From: Alcanivorax profundi
Lineage (GTDB): Bacteria > Pseudomonadota > Gammaproteobacteria > Pseudomonadales > Alcanivoracaceae
Assembly: GCF_003597125.1 (NCBI RefSeq)
Contig: NZ_QYYA01000001.1
Span: forward strand, 1,089,484 to 1,153,483
Reading direction: 5' to 3'
Length of the DNA: 64,000 bases
Shown here: in pieces, positions 1 to 12,097 of the stretch
Layout of the letters: every line of letters begins with the position of its first letter
Numbering within the stretch: position 1 is the stretch's first letter
The notes under the pieces: generated by a model
What the model was told of the DNA's origin: nothing
The model's input: only the letters and a program-made list of their open reading frames with translations
Database searches by the model: none
Program-made: the position numbers and the translations under genes

Positions 1-810
1 CCCCCCCAGAAGCATGCCGGATAATTCGCCTAAACCAATCCTGAGTGCCGTTGCCGGAACCTTCAACATGACAGGCCTGTGCAGCTTACCGCCAAGCTTT
101 CGATGAAATTCACTCTGGGTGACAGGCGCTGGGGCACAGGCATTGAATAACCCTTCAATGCCGGGTGTTTCCAGAGCACGAACCAGAATAGCGACCATGT
201 CGTCAATGTGAACCCAGCTCAACCACTGGTTACCTTCCCCCATCTTGGCACCCAGGCCCAACTTGTATAGGGGCAACAACTGTTTGAGCATGCCTCCGTC
301 ACGGCCTAACACGATCCCTGTGCGTATTAGGCAAAGGCGCACCCCTTGGCGGGACACAGGGCGCGCCGCCTGCTCCCAGGCATCACACAGGCGGTACCCG
401 AAATCCTTCTTTCGGGCTGGACTGTCCTCTGTGAGTTCTGCATTGCCGGCGTCGCCGTAAAAACCAACGGCCGACCCGGAAACAAGCACGGCCGGCTTGC
501 GTTCGAGGCGAGACACCAAGCTAACGATATCCTCCGTGACTCCCACCCTGGAGGCGAACAGGGTTTCCTTACGGCGGCGGGTCCAACGACCGGCAAACAG
601 ACTCTCCCCGGCAAGGTTTACAATGCCATCAATCACTTCATCGCCAGCAATCTCATCCAGTGATGAAAGCAGGCGAGTACCTTCCGGTAACCCGCGGGCA
701 CTACGGCGGGGCTTTCGTGTCAAAACAATGAGCTGATGGCCGTGCGCAACAAGCCGCCGACAAAGGTGGCGACCTATGAAGCCGCTCCCACCGGTAAGAA
801 GAATTTTCAA
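1..810 (-). CDS. TIGR01777-family SDR epimerase (YfcH-like), partial at window edge
   Basis: Probable NAD(P)-binding sugar-epimerase-like SDR protein of unknown substrate, cytosolic. Read on the minus strand it begins LKILLTGGSGFIGRHL, a Rossmann GxxGxxG nucleotide-binding loop at residues 7-13. It continues with NLAGESL, SGSAVGFYGD and SWVHIDDM, all typical of the TIGR01777/YfcH family. 270 codons are visible; family members run to about 295-300, so roughly the last 25-30 residues (end of the DUF1731-like tail) lie outside the window. The start is a TTG at 810-808 that overlaps the TGA of the upstream membrane-protein gene (TTGA overlap), with GAGGCGA as a plausible ribosome binding site. 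This implies translational coupling. The family is clear; the physiological role is not known to me. Confidence 0.85.
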   Translation of the reverse strand, partial: MKILLTGGSGFIGRHLCRRLVAHGHQLIVLTRKPRRSARGLPEGTRLLSSLDEIAGDEVIDGIVNLAGESLFAGRWTRRRKETLFASRVGVTEDIVSLVSRLERKPAVLVSGSAVGFYGDAGNAELTEDSPARKKDFGYRLCDAWEQAARPVSRQGVRLCLIRTGIVLGRDGGMLKQLLPLYKLGLGAKMGEGNQWLSWVHIDDMVAILVRALETPGIEGLFNACAPAPVTQSEFHRKLGGKLHRPVMLKVPATALRIGLGELSGMLLGG

Positions 811-2444
811 CGTGTCGCCTCGATAGAACGAATAGTGTTGAGATCGTAGAAAAACTCTATATTGCCCGCCCCCATCGGCACACTCAAGGTGAGGTGGTCA
901 TCATTGACAGAATGCAAAATACCCGTTCGTACAGGCACATCTTCTGCACGAATGGAGACATTCTTTCCAATTAACTGGCGATATCGAGCCGCTTCACTCT
1001 CCGTCATGTCTGGTGACGACGGCGTGAGGCTTTGCGCAGATGGATTTTCCATCTGTGTGTCCTCAGAAACGACGGCGGCTTGCGCCATTTCAGGAGAAGC
1101 CGCTGTATCGGGACCATCAGAGGCCTGTTCAAGGAGCACTTTTTGGCCATTGACCAGGGTTAATGAAACCAGCTCTTGATCGGAGACACTGCGTTCGACC
1201 ACGCCACTACCGACATTAATTTCAAGCCATAGGCGCTTTGCTGAGATACGACGAAGCACCCCGTCCAACTTTCGGCCGCTGTCTGTTTCGAGTACAACAG
1301 CCTGGTCAACAAACGCGACCAGTTCCGGAAACGTCTTAACCATGGGTGGAAGCGTCTCTTCTTGTGAAACCTTCGGTGCCTCAGCGACCGGTGACACCAA
1401 CGCCATGGCGCCTTCTTTGGCAGGAGTGATAACTTCAGCATGCATGGACCCGGGCTCTACCGACCACCCCACATCACTCTTTTCAAGACGCACAACCCGC
1501 TCTTCAACCGCTCCGTTCGTCAGCAGTACGCGGCTTGTCACCTCACCGGTAGATTCACCGCGACGCAGGATCACATGACGAGTCTTGACCGACTTCAGAG
1601 CCCCTTCAGGGAACTGGGTAGTGAGGTACTCTCTAGCTACGTATGCTAGGGTATCCTCATGATCAAAATGCAGATCTACCTTCCCCCCCAGGTAACGTAG
1701 GTGGTTGGTATATGCGGTAAACTCACCACTCAGGTAGCTCTTGAAACTGTCAGGCATCACCAAAGACAGGGAACCGGATAACTGCCCGGTATCCAGCGGC
1801 GCGAGAGCCAGCTCCATCCGGTAGCCACCCTCAAAAATGCGCGTCTCGGGGAAATCCTTGCCCGGTTCCTTCCAGGAGAGATGGACAACAGGAACCTCTT
1901 CATCGGAAGGGTTCACCAGGACATTACGGCGTTCGGTAATATCCTCTGGCTTCCAACCGACCAGAATACGCACCTCAAGGGCAGGCAAGAAATCTTCCCC
2001 CTGACTGATGGTCAACACACCATCAATCAACGCCACCCGGTCATAGCGGAAACTATCGCCATGAAGTCGACCAGAAAGGGGCTTTCCCTGGCGCTTGACG
2101 ACCAATAACGCGGCTTCTTCCGAAGACACAAACGATGTCGTGGTGGCCATTTTTTCGCCACGTTGCACCTGGCCGGTTTGATGCGCCAGGGGGCTGACGG
2201 AAATGCTGGCATCGTTCGTATCCGCCGAGAGAATGGCGATGCCAACCGCTGTGAGTAACACCCCGGCGACCCGGCCCAACGCCCACCAACGATAGCCTTC
2301 CCAATTTCCCTGAACCTGTCCCAGACTGACAAGCGGAACCAGAAAAAAAACGGGGCTGTGGCCTCTGTGACTGGCTTCATTCATCAGCCCCAGGGTTGTC
2401 ACAATAATTGCACTCACCCCAATAATGATTAGCAGCTCTGCCAT
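807..2444 (-). CDS. Uncharacterised membrane-anchored protein with two Sm-like C-terminal repeats
   Basis: Not recognised as a named family. The 545-residue product has hydrophobic segments at about residues 4-20, 31-43 and 57-72, so it is anchored in the inner membrane by its N-terminus. A long soluble region follows. Two stretches, roughly residues 375-435 and 490-542, align by eye as a duplicated small beta-barrel (LETDSGRKLDGVLRRIS against IRAEDVPVRTGILHSVN), reminiscent of LSm-type folds. An acidic, Ser/Pro-rich linker joins them. The start at 2444 follows a GAGAGAA-like ribosome binding site. The downstream epimerase starts within this gene's stop codon, so the two are cotranscribed. 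Function unknown. Confidence 0.7.
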   Translation of the reverse strand: MAELLIIIGVSAIIVTTLGLMNEASHRGHSPVFFLVPLVSLGQVQGNWEGYRWWALGRVAGVLLTAVGIAILSADTNDASISVSPLAHQTGQVQRGEKMATTTSFVSSEEAALLVVKRQGKPLSGRLHGDSFRYDRVALIDGVLTISQGEDFLPALEVRILVGWKPEDITERRNVLVNPSDEEVPVVHLSWKEPGKDFPETRIFEGGYRMELALAPLDTGQLSGSLSLVMPDSFKSYLSGEFTAYTNHLRYLGGKVDLHFDHEDTLAYVAREYLTTQFPEGALKSVKTRHVILRRGESTGEVTSRVLLTNGAVEERVVRLEKSDVGWSVEPGSMHAEVITPAKEGAMALVSPVAEAPKVSQEETLPPMVKTFPELVAFVDQAVVLETDSGRKLDGVLRRISAKRLWLEINVGSGVVERSVSDQELVSLTLVNGQKVLLEQASDGPDTAASPEMAQAAVVSEDTQMENPSAQSLTPSSPDMTESEAARYRQLIGKNVSIRAEDVPVRTGILHSVNDDHLTLSVPMGAGNIEFFYDLNTIRSIEATR

Positions 2445-2846
2445 TTTTTATTCTCTCTCCTGAACAGCCCGCCTCAAGTACCCGTCAGCGTCAGCCGCCC
2501 CCGAAGAAGTTCGCCCCTCGGGGAACACTGCGGTCCCGCCTGAACCTCACTTTACAAAGCTGCCGCCCGGCATTCCAGCACTTAAGTAACTGATTTTTCT
2601 CAATCATGGTCAGGGTTGATCTGTTTCACACTCTTCATGCGCTGGACGGGTATCCATGACGCCGCCCGCGAGTCTTAAACGTCCTTCCAGTTACGCCCCC
2701 AAACCGCCTGTCAACCGTAATAAAAAAATGCTTGTATGGAAGAAAACCAGACGATATATAGGCGCTGTGGACTTTGGAAAACCGGAAAACCGGACCAACA
2801 GGCCGAACAATGTGGTTGTTTGAGGAGGTCAGAACAGGAGGCCACC
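2445..2846. other. Divergent intergenic region, no gene seen
   Basis: This 402-bp stretch separates the minus-strand membrane protein from the plus-strand PA3496-like gene. No credible coding frame was found. It holds a likely plus-strand promoter near 2732-2760 (listed separately) and presumably the promoter of the minus-strand pair. Confidence 0.5.
2732..2760 (+). promoter_or_regulatory. Candidate sigma-70 promoter for the PA3496-like gene
   Basis: TTGTAT (2732-2737) and TATATA (2755-2760) are separated by exactly 17 bp, about 87 bp upstream of the chosen ATG at 2847. Seen in sequence; activity is inferred. Confidence 0.45.
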
Positions 2847-3083
2847 ATGAGTAACCGTCGTACAGAGAAAGACTACGATTCGGAAGACCTGCTGATGAAC
2901 GAAGATTTCGATATCCTGGATGACGATATGGATGAGGAGGAGCAGGAAGCGCGCAGCGCGCGCAGCCGTGCCTTCAACATGGATATGCGTCATCGCATCG
3001 AAGATCGTCTGGAGGAGCGCCGTCTGCGCAAGGAACTCAATGATTATGAGTCCTTTGAGCTTGACGACGACATACTTCACTAG
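2847..3083 (+). CDS. PA3496-family small acidic protein
   Basis: A 78-residue, highly charged protein with a strongly acidic N-terminal half (DFDILDDDMDEEEQEARSAR) followed by an Arg/Glu-rich helix (RIEDRLEERRLRKELNDY). This matches the PA3496 family of short proteins, annotated in pseudomonads as putative envelope-integrity factors; the mechanism is not established. A perfect AGGAGG at 2836-2841 sits 5 nt before the ATG at 2847, which decides the start over in-frame codons further upstream. The gene is monocistronic, followed by a bidirectional terminator shared with sucD. Confidence 0.75.
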   Translation: MSNRRTEKDYDSEDLLMNEDFDILDDDMDEEEQEARSARSRAFNMDMRHRIEDRLEERRLRKELNDYESFELDDDILH

Positions 3084-3224
3084 ACCTGGCAGCCCTGGCC
3101 ATCACGGATTAACGCCAGGGTCGCCCGCAGGCTTTAGAAAGGCCACGGCCCTGCCCTGTGGGCAGCTCAAGATTATACGATCACCACGGTGCTCCGTTTG
3201 TGCTGATATTTCGAGCACAACCAT

Positions 3225-3255
3225 AAAAAAGGCCGGCATAATGCCGGCCTTTTTT
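3225..3255. terminator. Bidirectional rho-independent terminator (PA3496-like gene / sucD)
   Basis: A run of six A, a GGCCGGCAT/ATGCCGGCC stem and a run of six T lie between convergent genes, so it can terminate both. Confidence 0.85.
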
Positions 3256-3270
3256 GTCACTGGCTGAATA

Positions 3271-4146
3271 TTACCAACCTGTGAGCTCTTTGAGCGCCAG
3301 GCCAATGCCGGCCGGGTTACGCGTGGTCTTCACGCCTGCCGCTTCCAGGGCCGCAAACTTCTCGTCTGCAGTGCCCTTGCCGCCAGCGATGATCGCGCCA
3401 GCGTGGCCCATACGCTTGCCAGGAGGCGCAGTAACGCCAGCAATGTAGCTCACTACCGGTTTGGTCACGTGTTCCTTGATGTAGGCCGCCGCCTCATCTT
3501 CAGCAGTACCGCCGATCTCACCCACCATGATGATGGCTTCCGTCTGCGGATCGTTCTGGAACAGTTCCAGCGCGTCGATGAAGGTCATGCCTGGAATCGG
3601 GTCACCGCCGATACCGATACAAGTGGACTGACCGAAGCCCAGCTTGGTGGTCTGGTTTACCGCTTCATAGGTCAGGGTACCGGAGCGGGACACGATGCCC
3701 ACTTTGCCCGGCTGATGGATATGACCGGGCATGATGCCGATCTTGCACTGACCCGGAGTGATCACGCCCGGACAGTTCGGCCCGATCAGGCGTACACCGC
3801 CCTTGCGGGTGATGTATTCCTTCACATACAGCATATCCAGTGCAGGAATGCCTTCAGTGATGCAGACGATCAGCTCGATACCTGCATCAGCGGCTTCCAG
3901 AATGGAGTCCTTGCAGAACGCAGCCGGTACGTAAATGACGCTGGCAGTGGCACCGGTTTCAGCAACCGCTTCCGCCACGGTGTTGAAAACCGGCAGGCCC
4001 AAATGGGTCTGGCCACCTTTACCCGGGGTTACACCACCGACCATTTGCGTGCCATATTCGATGGCCTGCTCGGAGTGGAAGGTGCCCTGGCTACCAGTGA
4101 AACCCTGGCAGATAACCTTGGTGTTCTTGTCGATCAGGACGCTCAT
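3271..4146 (-). CDS. sucD: Succinyl-CoA synthetase alpha subunit
   Basis: Catalyses, with SucC, the interconversion of succinyl-CoA and succinate with substrate-level phosphorylation (TCA cycle, cytosol). The 291-residue length is normal. The N-terminal CoA-binding Rossmann domain starts at [20 protein letters not shown]. The phospho-histidine is visible in [16 protein letters not shown] near residue 247. The ATG at 4146 overlaps the sucC stop by 4 nt (ATGA), so the subunits are translationally coupled. It is the last gene of sucA-sucB-lpdA-sucC-sucD and is followed by the terminator at 3225-3255. Confidence 0.98.
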   Translation of the reverse strand: MSVLIDKNTKVICQGFTGSQGTFHSEQAIEYGTQMVGGVTPGKGGQTHLGLPVFNTVAEAVAETGATASVIYVPAAFCKDSILEAADAGIELIVCITEGIPALDMLYVKEYITRKGGVRLIGPNCPGVITPGQCKIGIMPGHIHQPGKVGIVSRSGTLTYEAVNQTTKLGFGQSTCIGIGGDPIPGMTFIDALELFQNDPQTEAIIMVGEIGGTAEDEAAAYIKEHVTKPVVSYIAGVTAPPGKRMGHAGAIIAGGKGTADEKFAALEAAGVKTTRNPAGIGLALKELTGW

Positions 4147-5312
4147 GCGGCACCTCCAACAGCTTTCACTACCTGCTCGGCAGCGTCTTCAAAACTTTCT
4201 GCGGCGATGATGTTCATGCCGCTCTCGGCCAGTTTCTGCGCGCCCAGCTCAGCGTTGTTACCTTCCAGACGAACTACCACCGGTACGGTCACACCCACTT
4301 CTTCTACCGCGCCGATGATGCCTTCAGCAATCAGGTCACAACGCACGATGCCACCGAAGATGTTAACCAGAACGCCCTTCACCTTGTCGTCGGACAGGAT
4401 GATCTTGAAGGCTTCGGTTACACGCTCTTTGGTCGCGCCACCGCCCACGTCCAGGAAGTTGGCCGGTGCGCCCCCTTTCAGCTGCACCAGATCCATGGTG
4501 CCCATGGCCAGGCCTGCGCCATTCACCATGCAACCGATGTTGCCGTCCAGCGCTACATAGTTCAGTTCCCACTCGGCCGCGCGACGCTCGCGCGCATCTT
4601 CCTGGGAAGGATCTTCCAGTGCCTTGATATCCGCATGACGGTACAGGGCTGAGCCGTCCACGTTGATCTTGGCATCCAGGCAGTGCAGGTCACCGGCTTC
4701 GGTGATCACCAGCGGGTTAACCTCGATCAGGGCCAGATCCTTGTCGATGAACAGTTGCGCCAGACCCACAAAAATCTTGGCAAACTGGTTGACCTGCTTG
4801 CCTTCCAGACCCAGCTGGAACGCGATCTCACGCGCCTGATAGGGCTGCGCACCCACCAGCGGATCAATCTCTGCACGCAGGATCTTTTCCGGGGTTTCTT
4901 CAGCCACGGTCTCAATGTCCATACCACCTTCAGTGGAGGCCATGAAAACGACACGACGGCTGGCACGGTCCAGGACCGCACTCAGGTACAATTCCTTGGC
5001 GATGTCGGTACAGGTTTCGACCAAAATCTTGGTCACAGGCTGCCCTTTCTCATCGGTCTGGAACGTCACCAGGTTCTTGCCCAGCCACTGCTCGGCAAAG
5101 GCAGCGGCTTCTTCAGCGCTGTCCACCAGCTTTACACCACCCGCCTTACCACGGCCGCCAGCGTGTACCTGGGCTTTCACAACCCACTTGTCACCGCCGA
5201 TCTCTTTGGTTTTGGCTGCAACCTCTTCAGGAGTGTCACAAGCGAAACCGGTAGAGACTGGCAAACCATAGTCAGCAAAAAGCTGCTTTGACTGATACTC
5301 ATGGAGATTCAT
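4143..5312 (-). CDS. sucC: Succinyl-CoA synthetase beta subunit
   Basis: Nucleotide- and succinate-binding partner of SucD. The 389 residues begin [20 protein letters not shown], an ATP-grasp N-terminus. [17 protein letters not shown] (about residues 46-62) is the family nucleotide-binding segment, and [13 protein letters not shown] and [12 protein letters not shown] mark the C-terminal ligase domain. Whether it prefers ADP or GDP cannot be told by eye. The 72-bp spacer upstream, between lpdA and sucC, contains a GC-rich hairpin. Confidence 0.98.
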   Translation of the reverse strand: MNLHEYQSKQLFADYGLPVSTGFACDTPEEVAAKTKEIGGDKWVVKAQVHAGGRGKAGGVKLVDSAEEAAAFAEQWLGKNLVTFQTDEKGQPVTKILVETCTDIAKELYLSAVLDRASRRVVFMASTEGGMDIETVAEETPEKILRAEIDPLVGAQPYQAREIAFQLGLEGKQVNQFAKIFVGLAQLFIDKDLALIEVNPLVITEAGDLHCLDAKINVDGSALYRHADIKALEDPSQEDARERRAAEWELNYVALDGNIGCMVNGAGLAMGTMDLVQLKGGAPANFLDVGGGATKERVTEAFKIILSDDKVKGVLVNIFGGIVRCDLIAEGIIGAVEEVGVTVPVVVRLEGNNAELGAQKLAESGMNIIAAESFEDAAEQVVKAVGGAA

Positions 5313-5341
5313 GCCAATACTTCCATCCTGTTGAATGATTT

Positions 5342-5359
5342 GGCGCCCTTGCGGGCGCC
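5342..5359 (-). other. Intercistronic GC-rich hairpin (lpdA-sucC spacer)
   Basis: GGCGCCC, TTGC loop, GGGCGCC. On the transcribed (minus) strand no U-run follows, so it is probably an mRNA stability or processing element rather than a terminator. See the similar hairpin at 6849-6876. Confidence 0.5.
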
Positions 5360-5384
5360 GATTTTTCGCTGCCGTTCTGCGCCG

Positions 5385-8128
<2,744 letters not shown>

Positions 8129-8141
8129 GACTAATCCTTAT

Positions 8142-10976
8142 TTACTTGATCTCAAAGGCGTCCTGAACCAGACGCTGCTGTTGTTCGACGTGCAGGGACA
8201 TGGACCCGGCGGCTGGCGCCGCGGCCATTTCACGACCTGCGTAATGCACCTGGGCGACACCCACCTGATACGCAACCCGGTACATGTGGTGTTGAGAGCA
8301 GTACCAGGCACCCTGGTTCATCGGCTCTTCCTGGCACCACACCAGGTGTTTCAGGTTCGGGTAGGTCTCCAGCACTTCTTTCAGTCGCTGCTCAGGGAAC
8401 GGATAAAGCTGCTCCACTCGCACCAGAGCGGTGTCGGTGCGGCCATCGCTGTCACGTTTTTCCAGCAGGTCGTAGTAGACCTTGCCGGAGCACAGCACCA
8501 CCCGGTTCACCTTCTCGGGATTCAGATCCGCCGGGTCATCCAGCACGGTCTCGAACTTGCCCTGGGCCAGATCCTCCAGAGAAGACACAGCTTTCTTGTG
8601 CCGCAACAGGCTTTTCGGGCTCATCACCACCAACGGCTTGCGCAGCGGGCGTACCGCCTGACGACGTAACAGATGGAAGATCTGGGAGGGGGTGCTCGGC
8701 ACACAGACCTGCATATTGTGCTCGGCGCACAATTGCAGGAAACGCTCAAGACGCGCGGAGGAGTGCTCCGGACCCTGCCCTTCGTAACCATGTGGCAACA
8801 GCATGGTCAAGCCACACAGACGCGCCCATTTGGCTTCACCGGACGAAATGAACTGGTCGATCACCACCTGGGCACCGTTGGCGAAGTCGCCAAACTGGGC
8901 CTCCCAGATCACCAGCGATTTCGGCGTGGTGGTGGCATAACCGTATTCGAAGCCCAGCACGGCCTCTTCCGAGAGCAATGAATCGTAGATGTCGAAGCGC
9001 GGCTGCTCGCCATAAAGATGCTGGAGGCCAACATATGCCTCACCATCCTTCTGGTTATGCAGCACCGCATGGCGGTGGGAGAAGGTGCCACGGCCACAGT
9101 CCTGACCGGTCAGGCGAACATGAAAGCCCTGATCCAGCAATGACGCATACGCCAGCGTTTCGGCGTAGCCCCAGTTCAGGGGCATGGCGCCAGCCGTCAT
9201 TTTGCGGCGGTCTTCCACAATTTTCTTCACCTGACGCTGGGGCACAAAGCCTTCCGGCAAGGTTTCCAGACGGTTGGCAAGATCCTGCAGCTTTTTCAGC
9301 GCAGTCGAGGTATCCCAGTCATCCTCTACTTGATGACCGATGTAGGGAGACCAGTCTACAAACAGCGCCTTGTTGGGCTCGCGCACCAGGGACTTCACCA
9401 CGTGATTTCCCGCATCCAGCATGTCGCGGTAATCATCCACCGCTTTCTGGGCTTCCTGCTCACTGATTACGCCTTGATTGATCAGGCGCTCAGCGTACAA
9501 AGTACGGGTGGTCGGATGGCTCTTGATCTTCTTGTACATCAGCGGCTGGGTGCCAGACGGCTCGTCCGCTTCGTTGTGCCCAAGACGACGGTAGCAGATC
9601 ATGTCGATCACCACGTCTTTCTTGAATTGCATGCGGTAGTCCACCGCCAGCTGAGTCACGAAGTAGACCGCTTCCGGATCATCTGCATTTACGTGGAAGA
9701 TCGGCGCCTGCACCATCTTCGCCACGTCAGTACAGTATTCGGTAGAACGGGCATCTTCTCGACGGCTGGTAGTAAAGCCTACCTGGTTGTTGATGACGAT
9801 GTGCAGGCTTCCACCCGTGTAGAAACCGCGGGTCTGGGACATCTGGAAGGTTTCCATCACCACGCCCTGACCGGCAAACGCCGCATCACCGTGAATGAGG
9901 ATGGGCACAACCTGGTCACCGCCTTCATCATTACGGCGATCCTGGCGAGCACGAACGGAGCCTTCCACCACCGGAGAGACGATCTCCAGATGGGAGGGGT
10001 TGAACGCCATGGCCAGATGCACTTCGCCACCGGAGGTCAACACATTGGAGGAGAAGCCCTGGTGGTACTTCACGTCACCGGAGCCGGATTCGATGAAGCT
10101 CTTGCCATCGAATTCCTCGAAAAGATCCTTGGGGCTCTTGCCAAGGGTATTCACCAGCACATTCAAGCGGCCACGGTGGGCCATGCCAATGACCATTTCC
10201 TTGGCGCCATAGCTGCCTACCCGCTGGATCATTTCATCCATCAACGGAATCAGTGACTCACCGCCCTCCAGACCAAAGCGTTTGGTACCGGGGTATTTGC
10301 TGCCCAGGTACTTTTCCAGGCCTTCGGCGGCGGAGAGACGCTCAAGAATATGTCCCTTGATGTCCTTGCCATATTCGGGGTGACAACGAACGCCTTCCAT
10401 GCGCTGCTGCAGCCAGCGTTTTTCTGCGGTGTTGACGATATGCATGTACTCTGCCCCAACGCTGGAGCAGTAAGTCGTTTGCAGACAATCAACGATTTCT
10501 CGCAGGGTGGCTTCCGGCTTGCCAATGAAAAGGTTGCCGGTCTGGAAAACGGTATCCAGGTCTGCCGGGCTCAGGCCATGATGCGCCAGTTCGAGATCAG
10601 GAACATCTTCACGCTCCATCAGCCCCAGCGGATCCAGCTTCGCGACCTGATGCCCCCGGTTGCGGTACGCCGCAATCAGGTGCAACACCCGCACCTGGCG
10701 CCGTTCATGCTCAGTGCTGACAGCACCGGCACCGAACTTCTGCACCCGGGAGCGATTTTTGGCTTGAAGCAGAAAGTATTCGCGTACAGCCGCATGGGGG
10801 ACGTCAGATTCGACGGCGGCATCAACACTGGGGAGTTTTTCGAAATAGACGCGCCAGTCTTCTGGCACAGAATTGGGATCGGTCAGATAGGATTCGTACA
10901 GTTCATCGACATAGGCAGCATTGGCTCCTCCAATGTGCGAGGACTGCCATTGTCGCTGCATGGAACTGTCTTGCAT
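8142..10976 (-). CDS. sucA: 2-oxoglutarate dehydrogenase E1
   Basis: Thiamine-diphosphate-dependent decarboxylase that succinylates SucB lipoate. The product is 944 residues from the start chosen here, MQDSSMQRQWQSSHIGGAN, which matches the N-terminus of the family (E. coli MQNSALKAWLDSSYLSGAN). An in-frame ATG 33 bp upstream is less likely. AAGGAACGAG precedes the chosen ATG. Family landmarks include MAHRGRLNVLVN (about 285-296), the ThDP-binding region HGDAAFAGQGVVMETFQMSQ and FEYGYATTTPKSLVIWEAQFGDF cut short here for length. First gene of the sucAB-lpdA-sucCD operon. Confidence 0.98.
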   Translation of the reverse strand: MQDSSMQRQWQSSHIGGANAAYVDELYESYLTDPNSVPEDWRVYFEKLPSVDAAVESDVPHAAVREYFLLQAKNRSRVQKFGAGAVSTEHERRQVRVLHLIAAYRNRGHQVAKLDPLGLMEREDVPDLELAHHGLSPADLDTVFQTGNLFIGKPEATLREIVDCLQTTYCSSVGAEYMHIVNTAEKRWLQQRMEGVRCHPEYGKDIKGHILERLSAAEGLEKYLGSKYPGTKRFGLEGGESLIPLMDEMIQRVGSYGAKEMVIGMAHRGRLNVLVNTLGKSPKDLFEEFDGKSFIESGSGDVKYHQGFSSNVLTSGGEVHLAMAFNPSHLEIVSPVVEGSVRARQDRRNDEGGDQVVPILIHGDAAFAGQGVVMETFQMSQTRGFYTGGSLHIVINNQVGFTTSRREDARSTEYCTDVAKMVQAPIFHVNADDPEAVYFVTQLAVDYRMQFKKDVVIDMICYRRLGHNEADEPSGTQPLMYKKIKSHPTTRTLYAERLINQGVISEQEAQKAVDDYRDMLDAGNHVVKSLVREPNKALFVDWSPYIGHQVEDDWDTSTALKKLQDLANRLETLPEGFVPQRQVKKIVEDRRKMTAGAMPLNWGYAETLAYASLLDQGFHVRLTGQDCGRGTFSHRHAVLHNQKDGEAYVGLQHLYGEQPRFDIYDSLLSEEAVLGFEYGYATTTPKSLVIWEAQFGDFANGAQVVIDQFISSGEAKWARLCGLTMLLPHGYEGQGPEHSSARLERFLQLCAEHNMQVCVPSTPSQIFHLLRRQAVRPLRKPLVVMSPKSLLRHKKAVSSLEDLAQGKFETVLDDPADLNPEKVNRVVLCSGKVYYDLLEKRDSDGRTDTALVRVEQLYPFPEQRLKEVLETYPNLKHLVWCQEEPMNQGAWYCSQHHMYRVAYQVGVAQVHYAGREMAAAPAAGSMSLHVEQQQRLVQDAFEIK

Positions 10977-11232
10977 TTTAGCTCGTTCCTTCCGCGGGAA
11001 GGATGTCACACGCTGTGGTAAGTGTAACTGCGACCACAGGGGAGTGACCCTGTTCCCGTACGCTTCTGTTTGTCAGGAGCAACGCCTTTTAAGCCCTGCT
11101 CCACCCACAAGATACAACAAAACCCTGCTTAGGCCGGGTAAGGCCATGACAGGTCGATGCCGTATCTCTCGAGGGGTTGCCTCGAACGCTGCCTAGTGTA
11201 GCCCTTTTATTGCGGTTTTGTTAGACATCGAT

Positions 11233-11273
11233 TTCATAAATTCATTTATGAATCAGTCTCTTCTTGACCACAA
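11233..11273 (-). promoter_or_regulatory. Candidate sucA promoter with overlapping operator-like palindrome
   Basis: On the minus strand TTGTGG (11273-11268) and CATAAA (11250-11245) are 17 bp apart. The -10 lies inside a perfect 9-bp dyad, TTCATAAAT-TC-ATTTATGAA (11233-11252), which looks like a repressor or activator site. The regulator is unknown, and the site does not resemble an FNR/ANR or ArcA consensus that I can place. Confidence 0.4.
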
Positions 11274-11328
11274 TTGGCAAAACGTCGAATAGACAGAGAA
11301 ATTCAACGCCAAGCCGTCATTTACAAAC

Positions 11329-11358
11329 AAAAAAGGCGGCCATGACGGCCGCCTTTTT
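11329..11358 (-). terminator. Rho-independent terminator of sdhCDAB
   Basis: GGCGGCC/GGCCGCC stem flanked by A-run and T-run, 8 bp after the sdhB stop. It separates the sdh and suc transcripts. Confidence 0.85.
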
Positions 11359-11366
11359 CTGCAGGG

Positions 11367-12083
11367 TCAGATGCCCCGCTCCAGCAACATGGAACGGATA
11401 TGACCGATGGCCCGAGTCGGGTTAAGACCTTTAGGGCAAACACTCACACAGTTCATGATGCCGTGACAGCGGAACAGGCTGAAGGGGTCGTCCAGTTTGG
11501 ACAGACGCTCTTCAGTGGCATTGTCGCGGCTGTCCGCCAGGAAGCGGTAGCTCTGCAACAGCGCCGCCGGACCCAGGAACTTGTCCGGATTCCACCAGAA
11601 GCTCGGGCAGCTGGTTGAACAGCAAGCACACAGAATACATTCATACAGACCGTCGATCTTGGCACGCTCTTCCGGAGACTGCAGACGCTCGATGGCCGGA
11701 GCCGGAGTGTTGTTCTGCAGGTACGGTTGTACCTTTTCGTACTGGTTGTAGAACATGCCCATGTCCACCACCAGGTCACGAATGACCGGCAGACCCGGCA
11801 GCGGGCGCAGGATCAGGGGTTTCTTGCCTTCCAGTACACCCGGTGCCACCTGGGACAACGGAGTGATACAGGCCAGGCCGTTCTTGCCGTTCATGTTCAT
11901 GCCGTCAGAGCCACATACACCCTCACGACAGGAGCGACGGTATGCCAGGGACTGATCCTGTTCTTTTACCAGAGCCAGGATGTCCAGCACCATGAGGTCT
12001 TTACCCTGGGTATCAACCTCATACTCCTTCATGCTCGGCTCGCGGTCCGTTTCCGGATTGTAGCGATAGATACTAACTTTCAT
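11367..12083 (-). CDS. sdhB: Succinate dehydrogenase iron-sulfur subunit
   Basis: Electron-transfer subunit of complex II, at the cytoplasmic face of the inner membrane, passing electrons from SdhA FAD to quinone. The 238 residues have three cluster motifs: SCREGVCGSDGMNMNGKNG ([2Fe-2S], about 55-73), CILCACCSTSCPSFWW ([4Fe-4S], about 149-164) and CHGIMNCVSVCPKGLNP ([3Fe-4S], about 206-222). It lies 14 bp downstream of sdhA and is the last gene of the operon. Confidence 0.98.
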   Translation of the reverse strand: MKVSIYRYNPETDREPSMKEYEVDTQGKDLMVLDILALVKEQDQSLAYRRSCREGVCGSDGMNMNGKNGLACITPLSQVAPGVLEGKKPLILRPLPGLPVIRDLVVDMGMFYNQYEKVQPYLQNNTPAPAIERLQSPEERAKIDGLYECILCACCSTSCPSFWWNPDKFLGPAALLQSYRFLADSRDNATEERLSKLDDPFSLFRCHGIMNCVSVCPKGLNPTRAIGHIRSMLLERGI

Positions 12084-12097
12084 CGTAGTACTCTCCG

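Larger units (their letters stand above)
10977..11366. other. sucA-sdhB intergenic region
   Basis: 390 bp with no gene. It contains the sdhB terminator (11329-11358), a candidate sucA promoter with an overlapping palindrome (11233-11273) and an unusually long predicted sucA leader of about 260 nt, in which I saw no recognisable riboswitch. Confidence 0.5.

Noticed and set aside
3403..4560. Plus-strand frame opposite sucC and sucD
   Set aside because: It overlaps two clear TCA genes and has no family similarity that I can see.
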